Origin: Viridibacillus arenosi
GTDB lineage: Bacteria > Bacillota > Bacilli > Bacillales_A > Planococcaceae
Assembly: GCF_001955655.1 (NCBI RefSeq)
Contig: NZ_MSPW01000012.1
Span: 83,874-147,873 of the forward strand
Length of the DNA stretch: 64,000 bases
Direction of reading: 5' to 3'
The position numbers and the translations under genes were made by a program. Below the pieces are notes generated by a model. It made no database searches and was not told the DNA's origin. It saw nothing but the letters and a program-made list of their open reading frames with translations. This document shows, one piece after another, positions 8,518-16,800 of the stretch (within the stretch, counting starts at the first letter, position 1; every line of letters starts with the position of its first letter).

Positions 8518-9096
8518 TCAACATCGATCAAGATGCCATAGTAGTTGTTGCATTTGTTGGATACCTTTACATTGAGAACTGATGATAGCATAGAGAATTG
8601 GCTTTAGTTCTGGACAAATATTGAACATAAGTACGTTATAGGACATGCGGACAGCGCCTTCATGATGTGGAATCATTTCCCTAACAAAATTTGCATTTAC
8701 GTCGTTTGTAATTTGGGCTGAGCACATTTCGTTAAACATCATATCTGAAATTACTTTAAACTCATTCATATAGTAAGTATTTTCATAATCTGTATTAGTT
8801 ATTTTACTACACTTATTCTGTATAGCTTGCATATTCGTGATACTTTTCGTTTGTTCAGAAATAATATTTGTAGCAATACTTTGTAATTCAAGATTTGTAG
8901 TGTATCGTAAAATATTCTTAGACATTTCGATTGCTGCTCTATGATGTGGGATCATCTGCATAATAAAATTATCTGAAATACTCTTCGTAAGTATTACACT
9001 AGTCATATCTTTTATCATCGTATCCAAGATCTTATAGTACGCTCTCAAATATTTTTTCGTCACAATACTTAAACTTAAAGGACAATTACTATTCAT
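8518..9096 (-). CDS. DUF305-family protein with two HH motifs
   Basis: 192 aa, cytoplasmic by sequence (no signal peptide). It has the two DUF305 signatures MIPHHRAAIEMSK (about residues 47-59) and MIPHHEGAVRMSYN (about 146-159), each in a helical hairpin; the paired histidines and methionines suggest metal (possibly copper) binding, as inferred for the family. Several Cys are near the ends. The ATG follows AAGGAG. The DNA-binding or resistance context is absent, so the role is unknown. Confidence 0.82.
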   Translation of the reverse strand: MNSNCPLSLSIVTKKYLRAYYKILDTMIKDMTSVILTKSISDNFIMQMIPHHRAAIEMSKNILRYTTNLELQSIATNIISEQTKSITNMQAIQNKCSKITNTDYENTYYMNEFKVISDMMFNEMCSAQITNDVNANFVREMIPHHEGAVRMSYNVLMFNICPELKPILYAIISSQCKGIQQMQQLLWHLDRC

Positions 9097-9240
9097 TAGG
9101 CGAAAATCTCCTTTTTGAATAGTGTATGTAGGCGTATATGATGCTGTGTCATAGGTTCCAATGTGTGAATTTTATTCCTCTTTTTAGATCTCAATAGTAT
9201 AATCTATTTAAAAATAGAATGTAATATATGAGGGAGACTG

Positions 9241-9561
9241 ATGATCATGGTTCATGAATCAAAGGGTTCGCATTATGCAGTTATTTTTTCAAGCCAAAGA
9301 ACTGAGGGTGATAAAGGCTATGGTATTATGGCAGAAAAAATGGATCAACTAGCTAGTAAACAGCCTGGTTTCTTAGGAGTAGAAAGTGTTCGGGATTCTT
9401 TAGGTTACGGCATTACCATTTCCTATTGGGATAGCTTAGAGGCAATCAGCAATTGGAAAAATAATCAAGCACATCAAATTGCCCAGCAAAAAGGGATAAA
9501 CGATTGGTATCAAAATTACAGTGTAAAGATTTGCAAAGTTGAGCGCGAGTATACTAAGTAA
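9241..9561 (+). CDS. YqjZ-like antibiotic biosynthesis monooxygenase (ABM) domain protein
   Basis: 106 aa single ABM domain (ferredoxin-like dimeric barrel): HYAVIFSSQRTE at the start, QPGFLGVESVRDSLG in the middle, ISYWDSLEAISNWKNNQAHQ near the end, all typical of the YqjZ group. Members include small heme-degrading or quinol monooxygenases; which activity applies here is unknown. Two ATGs (9241 and 9247) follow AGGGAG; either may be used. Single gene, ended by the hairpin at 9707. Confidence 0.85.
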   Translation: MIMVHESKGSHYAVIFSSQRTEGDKGYGIMAEKMDQLASKQPGFLGVESVRDSLGYGITISYWDSLEAISNWKNNQAHQIAQQKGINDWYQNYSVKICKVEREYTK

Positions 9562-9706
9562 TTCAATAGCCATTGTAGTGACTAAATTTACTAAAGAATC
9601 ATCAAGATTTTGTACATATTGAGCTATAGGATCTTTTTGGATTTCCTGATACTCCTAACCCTTTTGGTGGAATGACTTTAAATTGAATTAAATAACTATT
9701 CTCATA

Positions 9707-9733
9707 TAAAAAAGCGCTTAAATCAGCGCTTTT
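9707..9733. terminator. Bidirectional terminator between convergent genes
   Basis: AAAAAAGCGCT/AGCGCTTTTTT, perfect 11-bp arms around a 6-nt loop. It lies between the plus-strand ABM gene and the minus-strand membrane protein gene and can serve both. Confidence 0.85.
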
Positions 9734-9771
9734 TTACATATTAAGCAAGGAGGAATTCTACTAATCTATTT

Positions 9772-10359
9772 CTACTTTTTTGACAAAAGTACCGAAATAT
9801 TTACATCATTAAAGATAATGATGATTTTATTTGAAAGGTCGTAGTATTTTAAAGCATCTGTATATGTTGGTGCTTTTTTTATAAATTGGCCTCTTGATAG
9901 CTGAATTTTCATGTTTCGAAGTTCATTAAAAGTTGTAAATATTTCTCCATCTATTAAGTTATATTCTTTTAATAGGCGAATGTCTTCATGTGAAAATGTT
10001 ACTTCATCATTTAACTGGTTGATACCAAGTCGGTGTACTGTAGTTTTTAGTTCGTTTTCTACCATTCCCCAGATCATTGAAATCGACTCGCCTGGTGATT
10101 CTTTTGCAATTTTGAGAATTTCATAATCCATACTATCAAGTTCAAAAATTTTGTTCTCAATTAGGTTAGAGTTATTTAATTTCTTTTCTAAAACATCTAG
10201 TTTTTTTCCAAAATCCAACTCTATATTGTTGAAAGAAAATTTGGTGAGATTCGTTAGTATAAATCCTATTTGCTTTCTAAATAATAGGATAGCTAGTAGT
10301 ATGACAATTGGCCAAATCATATCATCAATTAACGCAGCAACAAATTCTGTTACATTCAT
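9772..10359 (-). CDS. Hypothetical membrane-anchored protein
   Basis: 195 aa. A single N-terminal membrane segment (WPIVILLAILLF, residues about 16-28) is followed by a basic FRKQIG stop-transfer, then an amphipathic linker (LDFGKKLDVLEKKLNN) and a cytoplasmic alpha-helical domain. Proteins of this shape are common in mobile DNA, and a phage-type holin gene lies upstream on the same strand. The family was not recognised. The ATG follows GGGAGGGGT. Confidence 0.7.
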   Translation of the reverse strand: MNVTEFVAALIDDMIWPIVILLAILLFRKQIGFILTNLTKFSFNNIELDFGKKLDVLEKKLNNSNLIENKIFELDSMDYEILKIAKESPGESISMIWGMVENELKTTVHRLGINQLNDEVTFSHEDIRLLKEYNLIDGEIFTTFNELRNMKIQLSRGQFIKKAPTYTDALKYYDLSNKIIIIFNDVNISVLLSKK

Positions 10360-10497
10360 AGTACCCCTCCCATCTATAAATAATGCTTTAATAATTAGAG
10401 GTATTGTTACTTTAAAGGTTCTATTTCCTCCTCAGTTTAATGTATTAAATAAATCTTATTTTGTGTGGTCAACTTGTACCGATTTTTTTCATGAATA

Positions 10498-10779
10498 TTA
10501 TTTTTCATCACACTTCACTTTTGTATATCGAAGTGCTTGTTTACTATCACTTATGCCACTCGTTGTCGGATCAATAACAGAATTATAAACAGCAACGATC
10601 ACCGTAAAAAGAACAAAAGGATTTGAAATAGCTTGAAGTAGGACATCAAATAATTTTGGCCAAGTACTGACATCCTCCCCTGTAATACCGAGATATCCCC
10701 CTATAGATGATGTAACTGCCAAAAACATATGAAACCAAAATTGCGGGTTTTTTAATCGAATTTTCCAGTTTATCCTCAT
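10498..10779 (-). CDS. Phage holin, phi-LC3 family
   Basis: 93 aa with INWKIRLKNPQFWFH at the N-terminus, two hydrophobic spans (about 15-32 and 55-75) and the family's hallmark end DPTTSGISDSKQALRY. Holins form membrane holes that release endolysin. No endolysin or phage structural gene is nearby, so this is a lone remnant or a domesticated gene. The second ATG (10779) is chosen because GGGGGG lies 6 nt before it. Confidence 0.85.
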   Translation of the reverse strand: MRINWKIRLKNPQFWFHMFLAVTSSIGGYLGITGEDVSTWPKLFDVLLQAISNPFVLFTVIVAVYNSVIDPTTSGISDSKQALRYTKVKCDEK

Positions 10780-10888
10780 TTTCATCCCCCCTTTAGATAG
10801 TTATACATATGTTACGGTTAATGCTTTCTTGCTTAGAAGTATGATAATTGTGGAGTGTTTGGTTGGTTTTTGGGTTGCTCGTATTTAC

Positions 10889-11095
10889 TTTGGCGCTACT
10901 CACTCTCCTTTTGGCGCTACTCACTCTCCTTTTGGCGCTACTCGCTCTCCCTTTGGTGCTACTCACTCTCCTTTTGGCGCTACTCACTCTCCCTTTGGCG
11001 CTACTCGCTCTCCTTTGGCGCTACTCACTCTCCTTTTGGCGCTACTCACTCTCTCTTTAGCGCTACTCTCCCTATCTTTAACACTACTCACAACC
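10889..11095. repeat. 21-bp tandem repeat, about ten units
   Basis: Unit GGCGCTACTCACTCTCCTTT plus T, with unit starts at 10892, 10913, 10934, 10955, 10976, 10997, 11017, 11038, 11059 and 11080. One unit is 20 bp, which breaks every reading frame, and the last two are decayed. Substitutions are mostly CAC/CGC and CCT/CCC. All open frames across it are simple repeats (SPFGATH on plus, SSAKRRV on minus). I read it as a minisatellite between divergent genes, not as protein. Confidence 0.85.
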
Positions 11096-11227
11096 TCCAT
11101 CTCCAACCGCTCATTCCCCCTTAGCCCTCCAATCATTTTACATTTTCATCTATATCCAAAACACTTTTACTAATTTATACTGTTATTAAGGTTTTTGGTC
11201 TTTTTTTCTACATATGGGGGTGCTTTG

Positions 11228-12421
11228 GTGAATCGAAGACATGCTGGGATGATTATTGGGGGAATTTTGTTTTTAGTAGTGGCGATGGGGATTAGCCGCT
11301 TTGCACTTACACCGATTTTGCCATTTATGCGACAAGATGTTGGATTATCTGTAGAAACTGCGGGGATGCTGGCTTCTGCAAATTATGTAGGATATTTCAT
11401 TGGGGCACTTTGGGCTGGTTTTATAACCCGCCATCCAAAAGGAATCCTCGGATGGTGCGCATTCATCAATGTACTTTCTGTTTTTGGTATGGGGTTGCTT
11501 GATAGTTTATGGATTTGGTTGATTTTACGCTTGATTGCGGGGATTACAGGTGGCTTGATGTTTGTATTAACTTCTAGTATGTTGATGGATTATCTTGCTG
11601 GTCATTTGTTGACGAAATGGTCAGGCTATATTTTTAGCGGTATTGGTTTAGGAATTGCTCTTTCGGGCATTTTTGTCCCTATTTTAGAATCGGCTTTTTC
11701 TTGGCAAGGTGCTTGGATAGGGCTTGGTATGTTATCCGTGTTGTTCGTATTAACGACGATGCTCTTGTGGCGTAAGCTGACAGCTCATGAACAGGATAAG
11801 AAAGCAGTAGTCTCCGAGAAGGTTTGGAAAGGATTTATGCCTTGGATGGCACTTGCTTACGGATTAGAAGGTCTTGGCTATATTGTGACCGGCACGTTTT
11901 TAGTTGATATAATTCATGAAATTCCTAATTTAAGAGAGTATGCATCCTATAGCTGGGTTGTTGTCGGTATTGGTGCCATTCCATCTGCTCCACTTTGGAT
12001 TATGTTGATGTCAAAATATTCACCTGTTCGTATCATTTCGATTGCGTATATTTTACAAGTCATTGGTATTTTACTTCCAATCGTCTCTCCGACTATTTTC
12101 GGTGTAATGACATCGGCATTTTTATTCGGTATGACGTTTGTTGGAATCGTGACGATGACCACGTCTTATGCAAGACAATTATTTCCAGCAAAGAGTGCTA
12201 GTGTTGTATCTGCTCTAACGACCCTCTATGCGCTTGGGCAAATTATTGGCCCATTAATTGCTGGCAAACTTGCCGCTTATTATAAGAGTTATAATGTTGC
12301 TCTCATTTTTGCTGGAAGTGTAGTAGCAATTGCACTTTGTCTCATGTTGTTTGGGAGATGGAGGACAACGGAAAAAGAAGTACCAGAAAGTTATATGGCT
12401 CTAAAAAATATCGCTAAGTAG
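11228..12421 (+). CDS. YbfB/YjiJ-family MFS transporter
   Basis: About 397 aa with twelve hydrophobic segments. The N-terminus (GISRFALTPILPFM, then ASANYVGYFIGALWAG) is the signature of the YbfB/YjiJ branch of the major facilitator superfamily. Substrate unknown. The GTG at 11228 is chosen, six bases after GGGGGTG; an upstream TTG (11195) has no ribosome site. The 21-bp repeat lies directly upstream, so the promoter must be within or beside it. Confidence 0.85.
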   Translation: MNRRHAGMIIGGILFLVVAMGISRFALTPILPFMRQDVGLSVETAGMLASANYVGYFIGALWAGFITRHPKGILGWCAFINVLSVFGMGLLDSLWIWLILRLIAGITGGLMFVLTSSMLMDYLAGHLLTKWSGYIFSGIGLGIALSGIFVPILESAFSWQGAWIGLGMLSVLFVLTTMLLWRKLTAHEQDKKAVVSEKVWKGFMPWMALAYGLEGLGYIVTGTFLVDIIHEIPNLREYASYSWVVVGIGAIPSAPLWIMLMSKYSPVRIISIAYILQVIGILLPIVSPTIFGVMTSAFLFGMTFVGIVTMTTSYARQLFPAKSASVVSALTTLYALGQIIGPLIAGKLAAYYKSYNVALIFAGSVVAIALCLMLFGRWRTTEKEVPESYMALKNIAK

Positions 12422-12465
12422 TTATTCTAAGTGATTTTTTGATTGTCAATTTCTATAAAGTCCTG

Positions 12466-12504
12466 AGCATGTTTTGAAAGAATTTTTTCAAACCATGCTT
12501 TTTT
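12466..12504 (+). terminator. Terminator of the MFS transporter gene
   Basis: AGCATG (12466-12471) pairs with CATGCT (12494-12499), continued by TTTTGAAAG/TTTTTTCAAA pairing inside, then TTTTTT. It lies 45 bp after the MFS stop. Confidence 0.75.
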
Positions 12505-12612
12505 CAATATGTAAAAAGGTCAAACATCTAATAAAAGAAGGTTATTTGAAACTTAAATAGAATTACATCAATAAGGCTTTAAAAAATAGAGTATCTTAAA
12601 GGGGATTGGAGC

Positions 12613-13059
12613 ATGAATCGTTTAAATTTAGTTACTTTGGGTGTTAAAGATATGTTAAAGTCATTACGTTTTTATCGCGATGGACTTGGATTTGAAGCAT
12701 TTGTATACGGGAACGACGCCGATCCAGATGTAATTTTCTTTAATAATGGAGGAACAAAAATTTCACTATTTCCAATTGATCGCTTAGCACAAGATATTGA
12801 TGAAGATAATCCACCTGCAATCAACCATGGCTTTAGTGGATTTACCCTTGCTTATAATGGAAAGTCAAAAGAAGAGGTTGATGAAATATTTGTATTAGCA
12901 AAAAAAGCTGGTGCGAAAATTGTGAAAGAACCTGAAACAGTTTTTTGGGGTGGATATAGTGGCTATTTCCAAGACCCAAACGGCTATTACTGGGAAGTTG
13001 CTTACGGAGAGAACTGGGAGTTCGATGAGAATGATATGTTAATAATTACTGAAGGTTAA
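12613..13059 (+). CDS. VOC (glyoxalase/bleomycin-resistance) family protein
   Basis: 148 aa. It has the two beta-alpha-beta-beta-beta units of the vicinal oxygen chelate fold: LVTLGVKDMLKSLRFYRDGL at the start, and the C-terminal GYFQDPNGYYWEVAYGENW. The conserved Glu of WEV would be a metal ligand in active members; the first-module His seen in glyoxalase I is not evident, so catalysis is uncertain. The ATG follows GGGGATTGGAGC. Single gene ended by the hairpin at 13124. Confidence 0.85.
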   Translation: MNRLNLVTLGVKDMLKSLRFYRDGLGFEAFVYGNDADPDVIFFNNGGTKISLFPIDRLAQDIDEDNPPAINHGFSGFTLAYNGKSKEEVDEIFVLAKKAGAKIVKEPETVFWGGYSGYFQDPNGYYWEVAYGENWEFDENDMLIITEG

Positions 13060-13123
13060 CATGAGAATTTGATAAAACTGTGTATGAATTTAACAGCTTG
13101 GTTGTTACTCTATATTCATTGTA

Positions 13124-13157
13124 AAAAAGCTATCCAAAATTAAATGGATAGCTTTTT
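13124..13157. terminator. Bidirectional terminator
   Basis: AAAAAGCTATCCA (13124-13136) pairs perfectly with TGGATAGCTTTTT (13145-13157). It sits between the plus-strand VOC gene and the minus-strand rnz gene. Confidence 0.85.
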
Positions 13158-13167
13158 CTCAATTCTA

Positions 13168-14112
13168 TTACTGACTAAAAGGAGCTAACTTTTCTTGATG
13201 CCACTCATATTCCTCGAAATCGGCTACGATATAGGCATTTTCAAACACTTCATGAACTTCTTGTAACATGTTTTTTATATCTTGAGGGAAAAATCTTGCG
13301 CTTAAATGATTTAGCAATAAATTTTTTGCTCCTGCTTTAATAGCTATGTTTGCTGCATCCATATTTGTGGAGTGACCATAATTGGCAGCTAGTGCTTCCG
13401 TTGCATGATCAAATGTTGATTCATGCACGACAATATCCGCATTTTCACTAAGTAAAATAGCATTTTCACACGAGCGTGTGTCTCCTAAAATCGAAACGAT
13501 AAAGCCATCTTTAGGTGGATCTGTGACGTCACTACTTTTCACTATTCGACCATCTTCTAAAGTAATGTCATAGCCATTTTTCAATTGACCCAATAGTGAG
13601 CCCTTAGGAACTCCCAACGCTATAGCTTTTTCAATTTGCAATGTTCCTGGTAGAGGCTTTTGTTCAATCCGGTAGCCAAAGCAAGATATGACATGCTGTA
13701 ATGGTTTTGCTGTAACGACAAAATCATCATCTTCAAAGACCACGCCTTCAGTAACCTCAACAAATTCAATAGGATAATTAAGATGGGTTTGTGACAGCTG
13801 TAAGGTTAATTCTACCCAATTCTTTAATCCTGCTGGTCCATAGATGGTAAGTAGTTCTTCTCCCCCTTGGAAAGAGCGAGAACTAAGTAAGCCAGGGAGC
13901 CCAAATATATGATCTCCGTGTAAATGAGTGATAAATATTTTCTCTAATTTTCTTGGCTTTAATGTTGTATGTAAAATTTGATGCTGCGTCGCTTCACCAC
14001 AATCAAACAGCCAAAATGTACCACGTTCTTCTAATAATTTAACGGCTAGTGCACTTGTATTCCGTGTTTTTGACGGCATTCCAGCACCTGTACCTAAAAA
14101 TTGTATATGCAA
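13168..14112 (-). CDS. rnz: Ribonuclease Z (tRNA 3' endonuclease)
   Basis: 314 aa, normal RNase Z length. It is a zinc-dependent beta-lactamase-fold endonuclease that trims the 3' trailer of tRNA precursors lacking an encoded CCA. It begins FLGTGAGMPSKTRNTSA (family signature), with the metal motif THLHGDHIFGLPG near residue 60, DTRSCENA near 210, HESTFD near 230, and LNHLSARF near 270. The start is TTG, 7 nt after AAGGAGG. In B. subtilis rnz (yqjK) also lies near the DNA polymerase Y gene yqjH; here gnd and zwf are not between them. Confidence 0.95.
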   Translation of the reverse strand: MHIQFLGTGAGMPSKTRNTSALAVKLLEERGTFWLFDCGEATQHQILHTTLKPRKLEKIFITHLHGDHIFGLPGLLSSRSFQGGEELLTIYGPAGLKNWVELTLQLSQTHLNYPIEFVEVTEGVVFEDDDFVVTAKPLQHVISCFGYRIEQKPLPGTLQIEKAIALGVPKGSLLGQLKNGYDITLEDGRIVKSSDVTDPPKDGFIVSILGDTRSCENAILLSENADIVVHESTFDHATEALAANYGHSTNMDAANIAIKAGAKNLLLNHLSARFFPQDIKNMLQEVHEVFENAYIVADFEEYEWHQEKLAPFSQ

Positions 14113-14339
14113 ATGAAGTCCTCCTTACGAAATATACAATGATCAACATATGAAGAATCCTCATAATGATTCCTTGCTATTTATGCTTCGGTATTGCTAA
14201 TGTCTTATAACTAGTATAACAAAAAAAGATGCTCATCAATCACCAAATGGACATTGATACACACCTTTAATATGCAATACATACTCTTTAGTTAGGTTTA
14301 TGATTGTTACTATTATTTCTAATGAGAGCTAAATTTAAT

Positions 14340-14750
14340 TTATTTTACTTCAATTAAAAAAGAAGTTATTTCTTTTATCTTTGAGGTTTTTCCGGCACTT
14401 GTGAAATTATAGATATCACAGAAAGCATAACGCTTCTTACTTTCTAAAATTATAATGCCATTAATAGAACCAGTACTCCCATGCGTAATAATGTTATTAA
14501 TATGTAACTCTGTTGCTCTGTCTTTCTCCTTTTTTGACAATATTTCAACAACATGATTATTGCCTTGGATCTGCTTATTACCAACGATATCCCAACATAC
14601 ATCATCCTTCAAATGCTCAAGAATGAAACTTTGATCATTTTTTGCAATAGCAATAGTAAGTTCTTGAAGTAACTTCTTTTTAGGTGCATTTCCGCAATCG
14701 TAAGGGCAGACTACTTTTAGACTTCCATACTCTTCATTTAACTTATTCAT
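14340..14750 (-). CDS. SnoaL/NTF2-like fold protein
   Basis: 136 aa. Helix-rich N-terminus (LLQELTIAIAKNDQSFILEHLKDDVCWDIVG) followed by beta strands carrying GINGIII-type repeats fits the SnoaL/NTF2-like cone fold, which includes small hydratases, isomerases and ligand binders. No catalytic assignment is possible. The ATG at 14750 is chosen (GGGGGAG 6 nt before); a longer frame would overlap dinB. It begins 25 bp after the dinB stop on the same strand, so the two are probably one transcript. Confidence 0.7.
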   Translation of the reverse strand: MNKLNEEYGSLKVVCPYDCGNAPKKKLLQELTIAIAKNDQSFILEHLKDDVCWDIVGNKQIQGNNHVVEILSKKEKDRATELHINNIITHGSTGSINGIIILESKKRYAFCDIYNFTSAGKTSKIKEITSFLIEVK

Positions 14751-14775
14751 AATGCTCCCCCTAAAGATTTTTTTA

Positions 14776-16026
14776 TTAATCCTTATGATCTTCCAAAAAG
14801 TCTTTGCTAAAACTCGTTTGTGATTCATAATTGGGCTTTTTCTTTTCTTTCATACCTTTTGAGATGATTTCTTTACCGAATTTCTTTTGGAGCTGCTCCA
14901 CTACTTGGATAATTGGTTCCTCTTTGGCATGTTGTTCATAGTTGAAAATAGATAACTGCTCTGCTGTTTCCTTGCGGTCAATCACATTACTCACCGTCAC
15001 GCCGAGTAATCGAACAGGTTCACCATGCCAATGTTTTCTAGTCAAATCAACGGCTATTTCAAGAATATCTGATTTTTTATAAATAGCATTGGAAAAGGTT
15101 TTGCTACGACTTGAGTTATGCCAATCTGCATCTCGAATTTGAATGGATAACGTATGGCCTGCTAAATTTTTAGCTGAAAGACGTTTTGCCACTCTTTCAC
15201 AAAGACCATCGATTGTTTTACGAACTTCATCCCATTCGACTAAATCGATTGGCAAAGTTGTAGAATTACCTACGCTCTTGGTATCATAAATCGAATTTGG
15301 ATCGACTTCCCTGTTATCAATACCATTTGCTCTGTCTTTTAACCTTGCACCATTTTTTCCTAAGTTACTTTTTAAAAAGGCTTCAGAGGCTTGTGCTAGA
15401 TCACCAATTGTGTTGATTTTTAGTTCGTTTAGTTTTTTTGCTGTACTCTCACCCACGCCATGCATTTCAATAACTGGTAATGACCATAAAATATTTGATA
15501 GTTCACGTTTTCTTAAAACGGTAATACCCATAGGCTTTTTCATGTCAGAAGCTGTTTTAGCTAAAAACTTATTGGGTGCAATTCCAATAGATGATGGCAA
15601 ATCCAGTTCATTTAAAATCCGTTTTTGAATGCTTTCTGCGAGCTCTATCGCTTCTCTTCCATTTACAAGTTCCGTAACATCAATATAACCTTCATCGATT
15701 GATACGGGCTCTACAAGTTCGGTATATGTTCGAAGTATGTCAAATATCGCTTTTGAAGCAATACGATAGCGTTCAAAATTCGGTGGCAACAAAATGAGCT
15801 CAGGACATTTTCGCTTTGCTTCCCACACAGCCATCGTCGTATAAACCCCTTTTGCACGCGCTTCATACGAACAAGTGACGAGAATGCCACGTCGCTCCTT
15901 CGGGTTACCCGCAATGGCTATTGCTTTACCTTTAAGTGTTGGATCATGTGATTGCTCTACAGAGGCATAGAAACAGTTCATATCGATATGAAAAATTATT
16001 CTCCCTTTTTGTTTCAGCTCTGCCAT
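14776..16026 (-). CDS. dinB: DNA polymerase IV (Y-family translesion polymerase)
   Basis: 416 aa. Error-prone DNA synthesis past lesions. Seen: IIFHIDMNCFYASVEQ (first catalytic Asp), CSYEARAKGV (fingers), VEPVSIDEGYIDVT (catalytic Asp-Glu), a helix-hairpin-helix region around 180-215, the little-finger domain, and a beta-clamp-binding motif QLSIF near residue 375. Closest to B. subtilis YqjH by neighbourhood. The ATG at 16026 is preferred over the preceding GTG (AGGAGAG, 7-nt spacing). A LexA-like box lies upstream. Confidence 0.94.
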   Translation of the reverse strand: MAELKQKGRIIFHIDMNCFYASVEQSHDPTLKGKAIAIAGNPKERRGILVTCSYEARAKGVYTTMAVWEAKRKCPELILLPPNFERYRIASKAIFDILRTYTELVEPVSIDEGYIDVTELVNGREAIELAESIQKRILNELDLPSSIGIAPNKFLAKTASDMKKPMGITVLRKRELSNILWSLPVIEMHGVGESTAKKLNELKINTIGDLAQASEAFLKSNLGKNGARLKDRANGIDNREVDPNSIYDTKSVGNSTTLPIDLVEWDEVRKTIDGLCERVAKRLSAKNLAGHTLSIQIRDADWHNSSRSKTFSNAIYKKSDILEIAVDLTRKHWHGEPVRLLGVTVSNVIDRKETAEQLSIFNYEQHAKEEPIIQVVEQLQKKFGKEIISKGMKEKKKPNYESQTSFSKDFLEDHKD

Positions 16027-16058
16027 CACACATCTCTCCTGCTTCTTTTATTATAAAT

Positions 16059-16088
16059 ATTATAGCAAAAATAACGAACAGATGTTGG
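16059..16088 (-). promoter_or_regulatory. dinB promoter -10 and LexA-like (SOS) box
   Basis: On the minus strand TATAAT (16059-16064) is a perfect -10. The 14-bp CCAACATCTGTTCG (16075-16088) overlaps where the -35 should be and matches the Bacillus LexA pattern CGAAC-N4-GTTCG except at the first two bases of one half-site. Position over the -35 fits a repressor. This suggests SOS control of dinB; it is inferred from the match alone. Confidence 0.5.
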
Positions 16089-16237
16089 TATTTTTGTTCT
16101 TATAAGATCTAGTGATACCTTCTAACTTCTTCCTTTTCGCATATTAATAGCTTCACGCCATTTCATTTAATGGTACTGCCCCTTCGCCGCAATCCTAAGT
16201 TAATTTCTAATTCGATCACAAGACTTTAAAACCACAT

Positions 16238-16271
16238 AAAAAAGCATCCTCAGTCTTTGACTAAGGATACC
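16238..16271 (-). terminator. Terminator of the yqjE-cheW transcript
   Basis: On the minus strand TATCCTTAGTC pairs with GACTGAGGATG (one mismatch) around AAA, followed by CTTTTTT. It lies 16 bp after the cheW-like stop. Confidence 0.75.
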
Positions 16272-16286
16272 TTATTTACTAACGAA

Positions 16287-16772
16287 CTAGGCTTTTGCTG
16301 CTCTTTCGTCTTCTTTTAATTTTTGCATATAGGCTTTGAGTTCTTTAATACCTTCAAGCGAGTCAACCAGTACTGTAGGCGAAACGATTGTAATCATTCG
16401 TTCTTCTAGATTGGCAACTGCTGTGAAATATTTTGTTTTGGAATAATTCACTAGACCTATTTGTTGCAAATGTTCAGCTGGAATATCGAGAATTTCTTTT
16501 GCTTCGACAACGAGTAGACCAAATAGGAAATCACCTGTTTGTAAAACAACTATTCGCACTTGATCTCCCGTTGCTTGACCTCTGTATAAGATTTGCTCGA
16601 AATCTAATATCGGCATTAGTTCTCCGCGCATTCTCATTAAACCCGTTACATAGCTTGGTAAGTGTGGAATGGGATTAACATGTTCCATTTTCTCGATCGA
16701 TACGACGTGATCGATAGGAACCGCATATTCTTCTTGACCACAACGGAAAACGACTACTTTACTACTAGACAT
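16287..16772 (-). CDS. CheW-like chemotaxis coupling protein
   Basis: 161 aa single CheW domain: VVVFRCGQEEYAVPIDHV at the start, then IPHLPSYVTGLMRMRGELMP, the central NLRG-type segment, and VGLVVDxxxEI-like strands (FLFGLLVVEAKEIL). CheW couples methyl-accepting receptors to CheA. No other chemotaxis gene is in the window, so this is an orphan coupler, possibly a CheV-less paralogue. It starts 28 bp after the peptidase stop and is likely cotranscribed with it. Confidence 0.85.
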   Translation of the reverse strand: MSSSKVVVFRCGQEEYAVPIDHVVSIEKMEHVNPIPHLPSYVTGLMRMRGELMPILDFEQILYRGQATGDQVRIVVLQTGDFLFGLLVVEAKEILDIPAEHLQQIGLVNYSKTKYFTAVANLEERMITIVSPTVLVDSLEGIKELKAYMQKLKEDERAAKA

Positions 16773-16800
16773 TGGCTTCTACCTCTTCTTGTAATATGTG

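Noticed and set aside
10793..10987. Minus-strand ORF of SSAKRRV repeats upstream of the holin
   Set aside because: No ribosome site, GTG inside a repeat unit, and the frame is broken by a 20-bp unit; it follows from the tandem DNA repeat.
10889..11095. CRISPR array
   Set aside because: Units are contiguous 21-bp repeats without unique spacers, and no cas genes are present.
10829..11173. Plus-strand ORFs with SPFGATH or LLALLTL repeats
   Set aside because: Three overlapping frames are all open because the 21-bp unit is a multiple of three without stops; no start signals.
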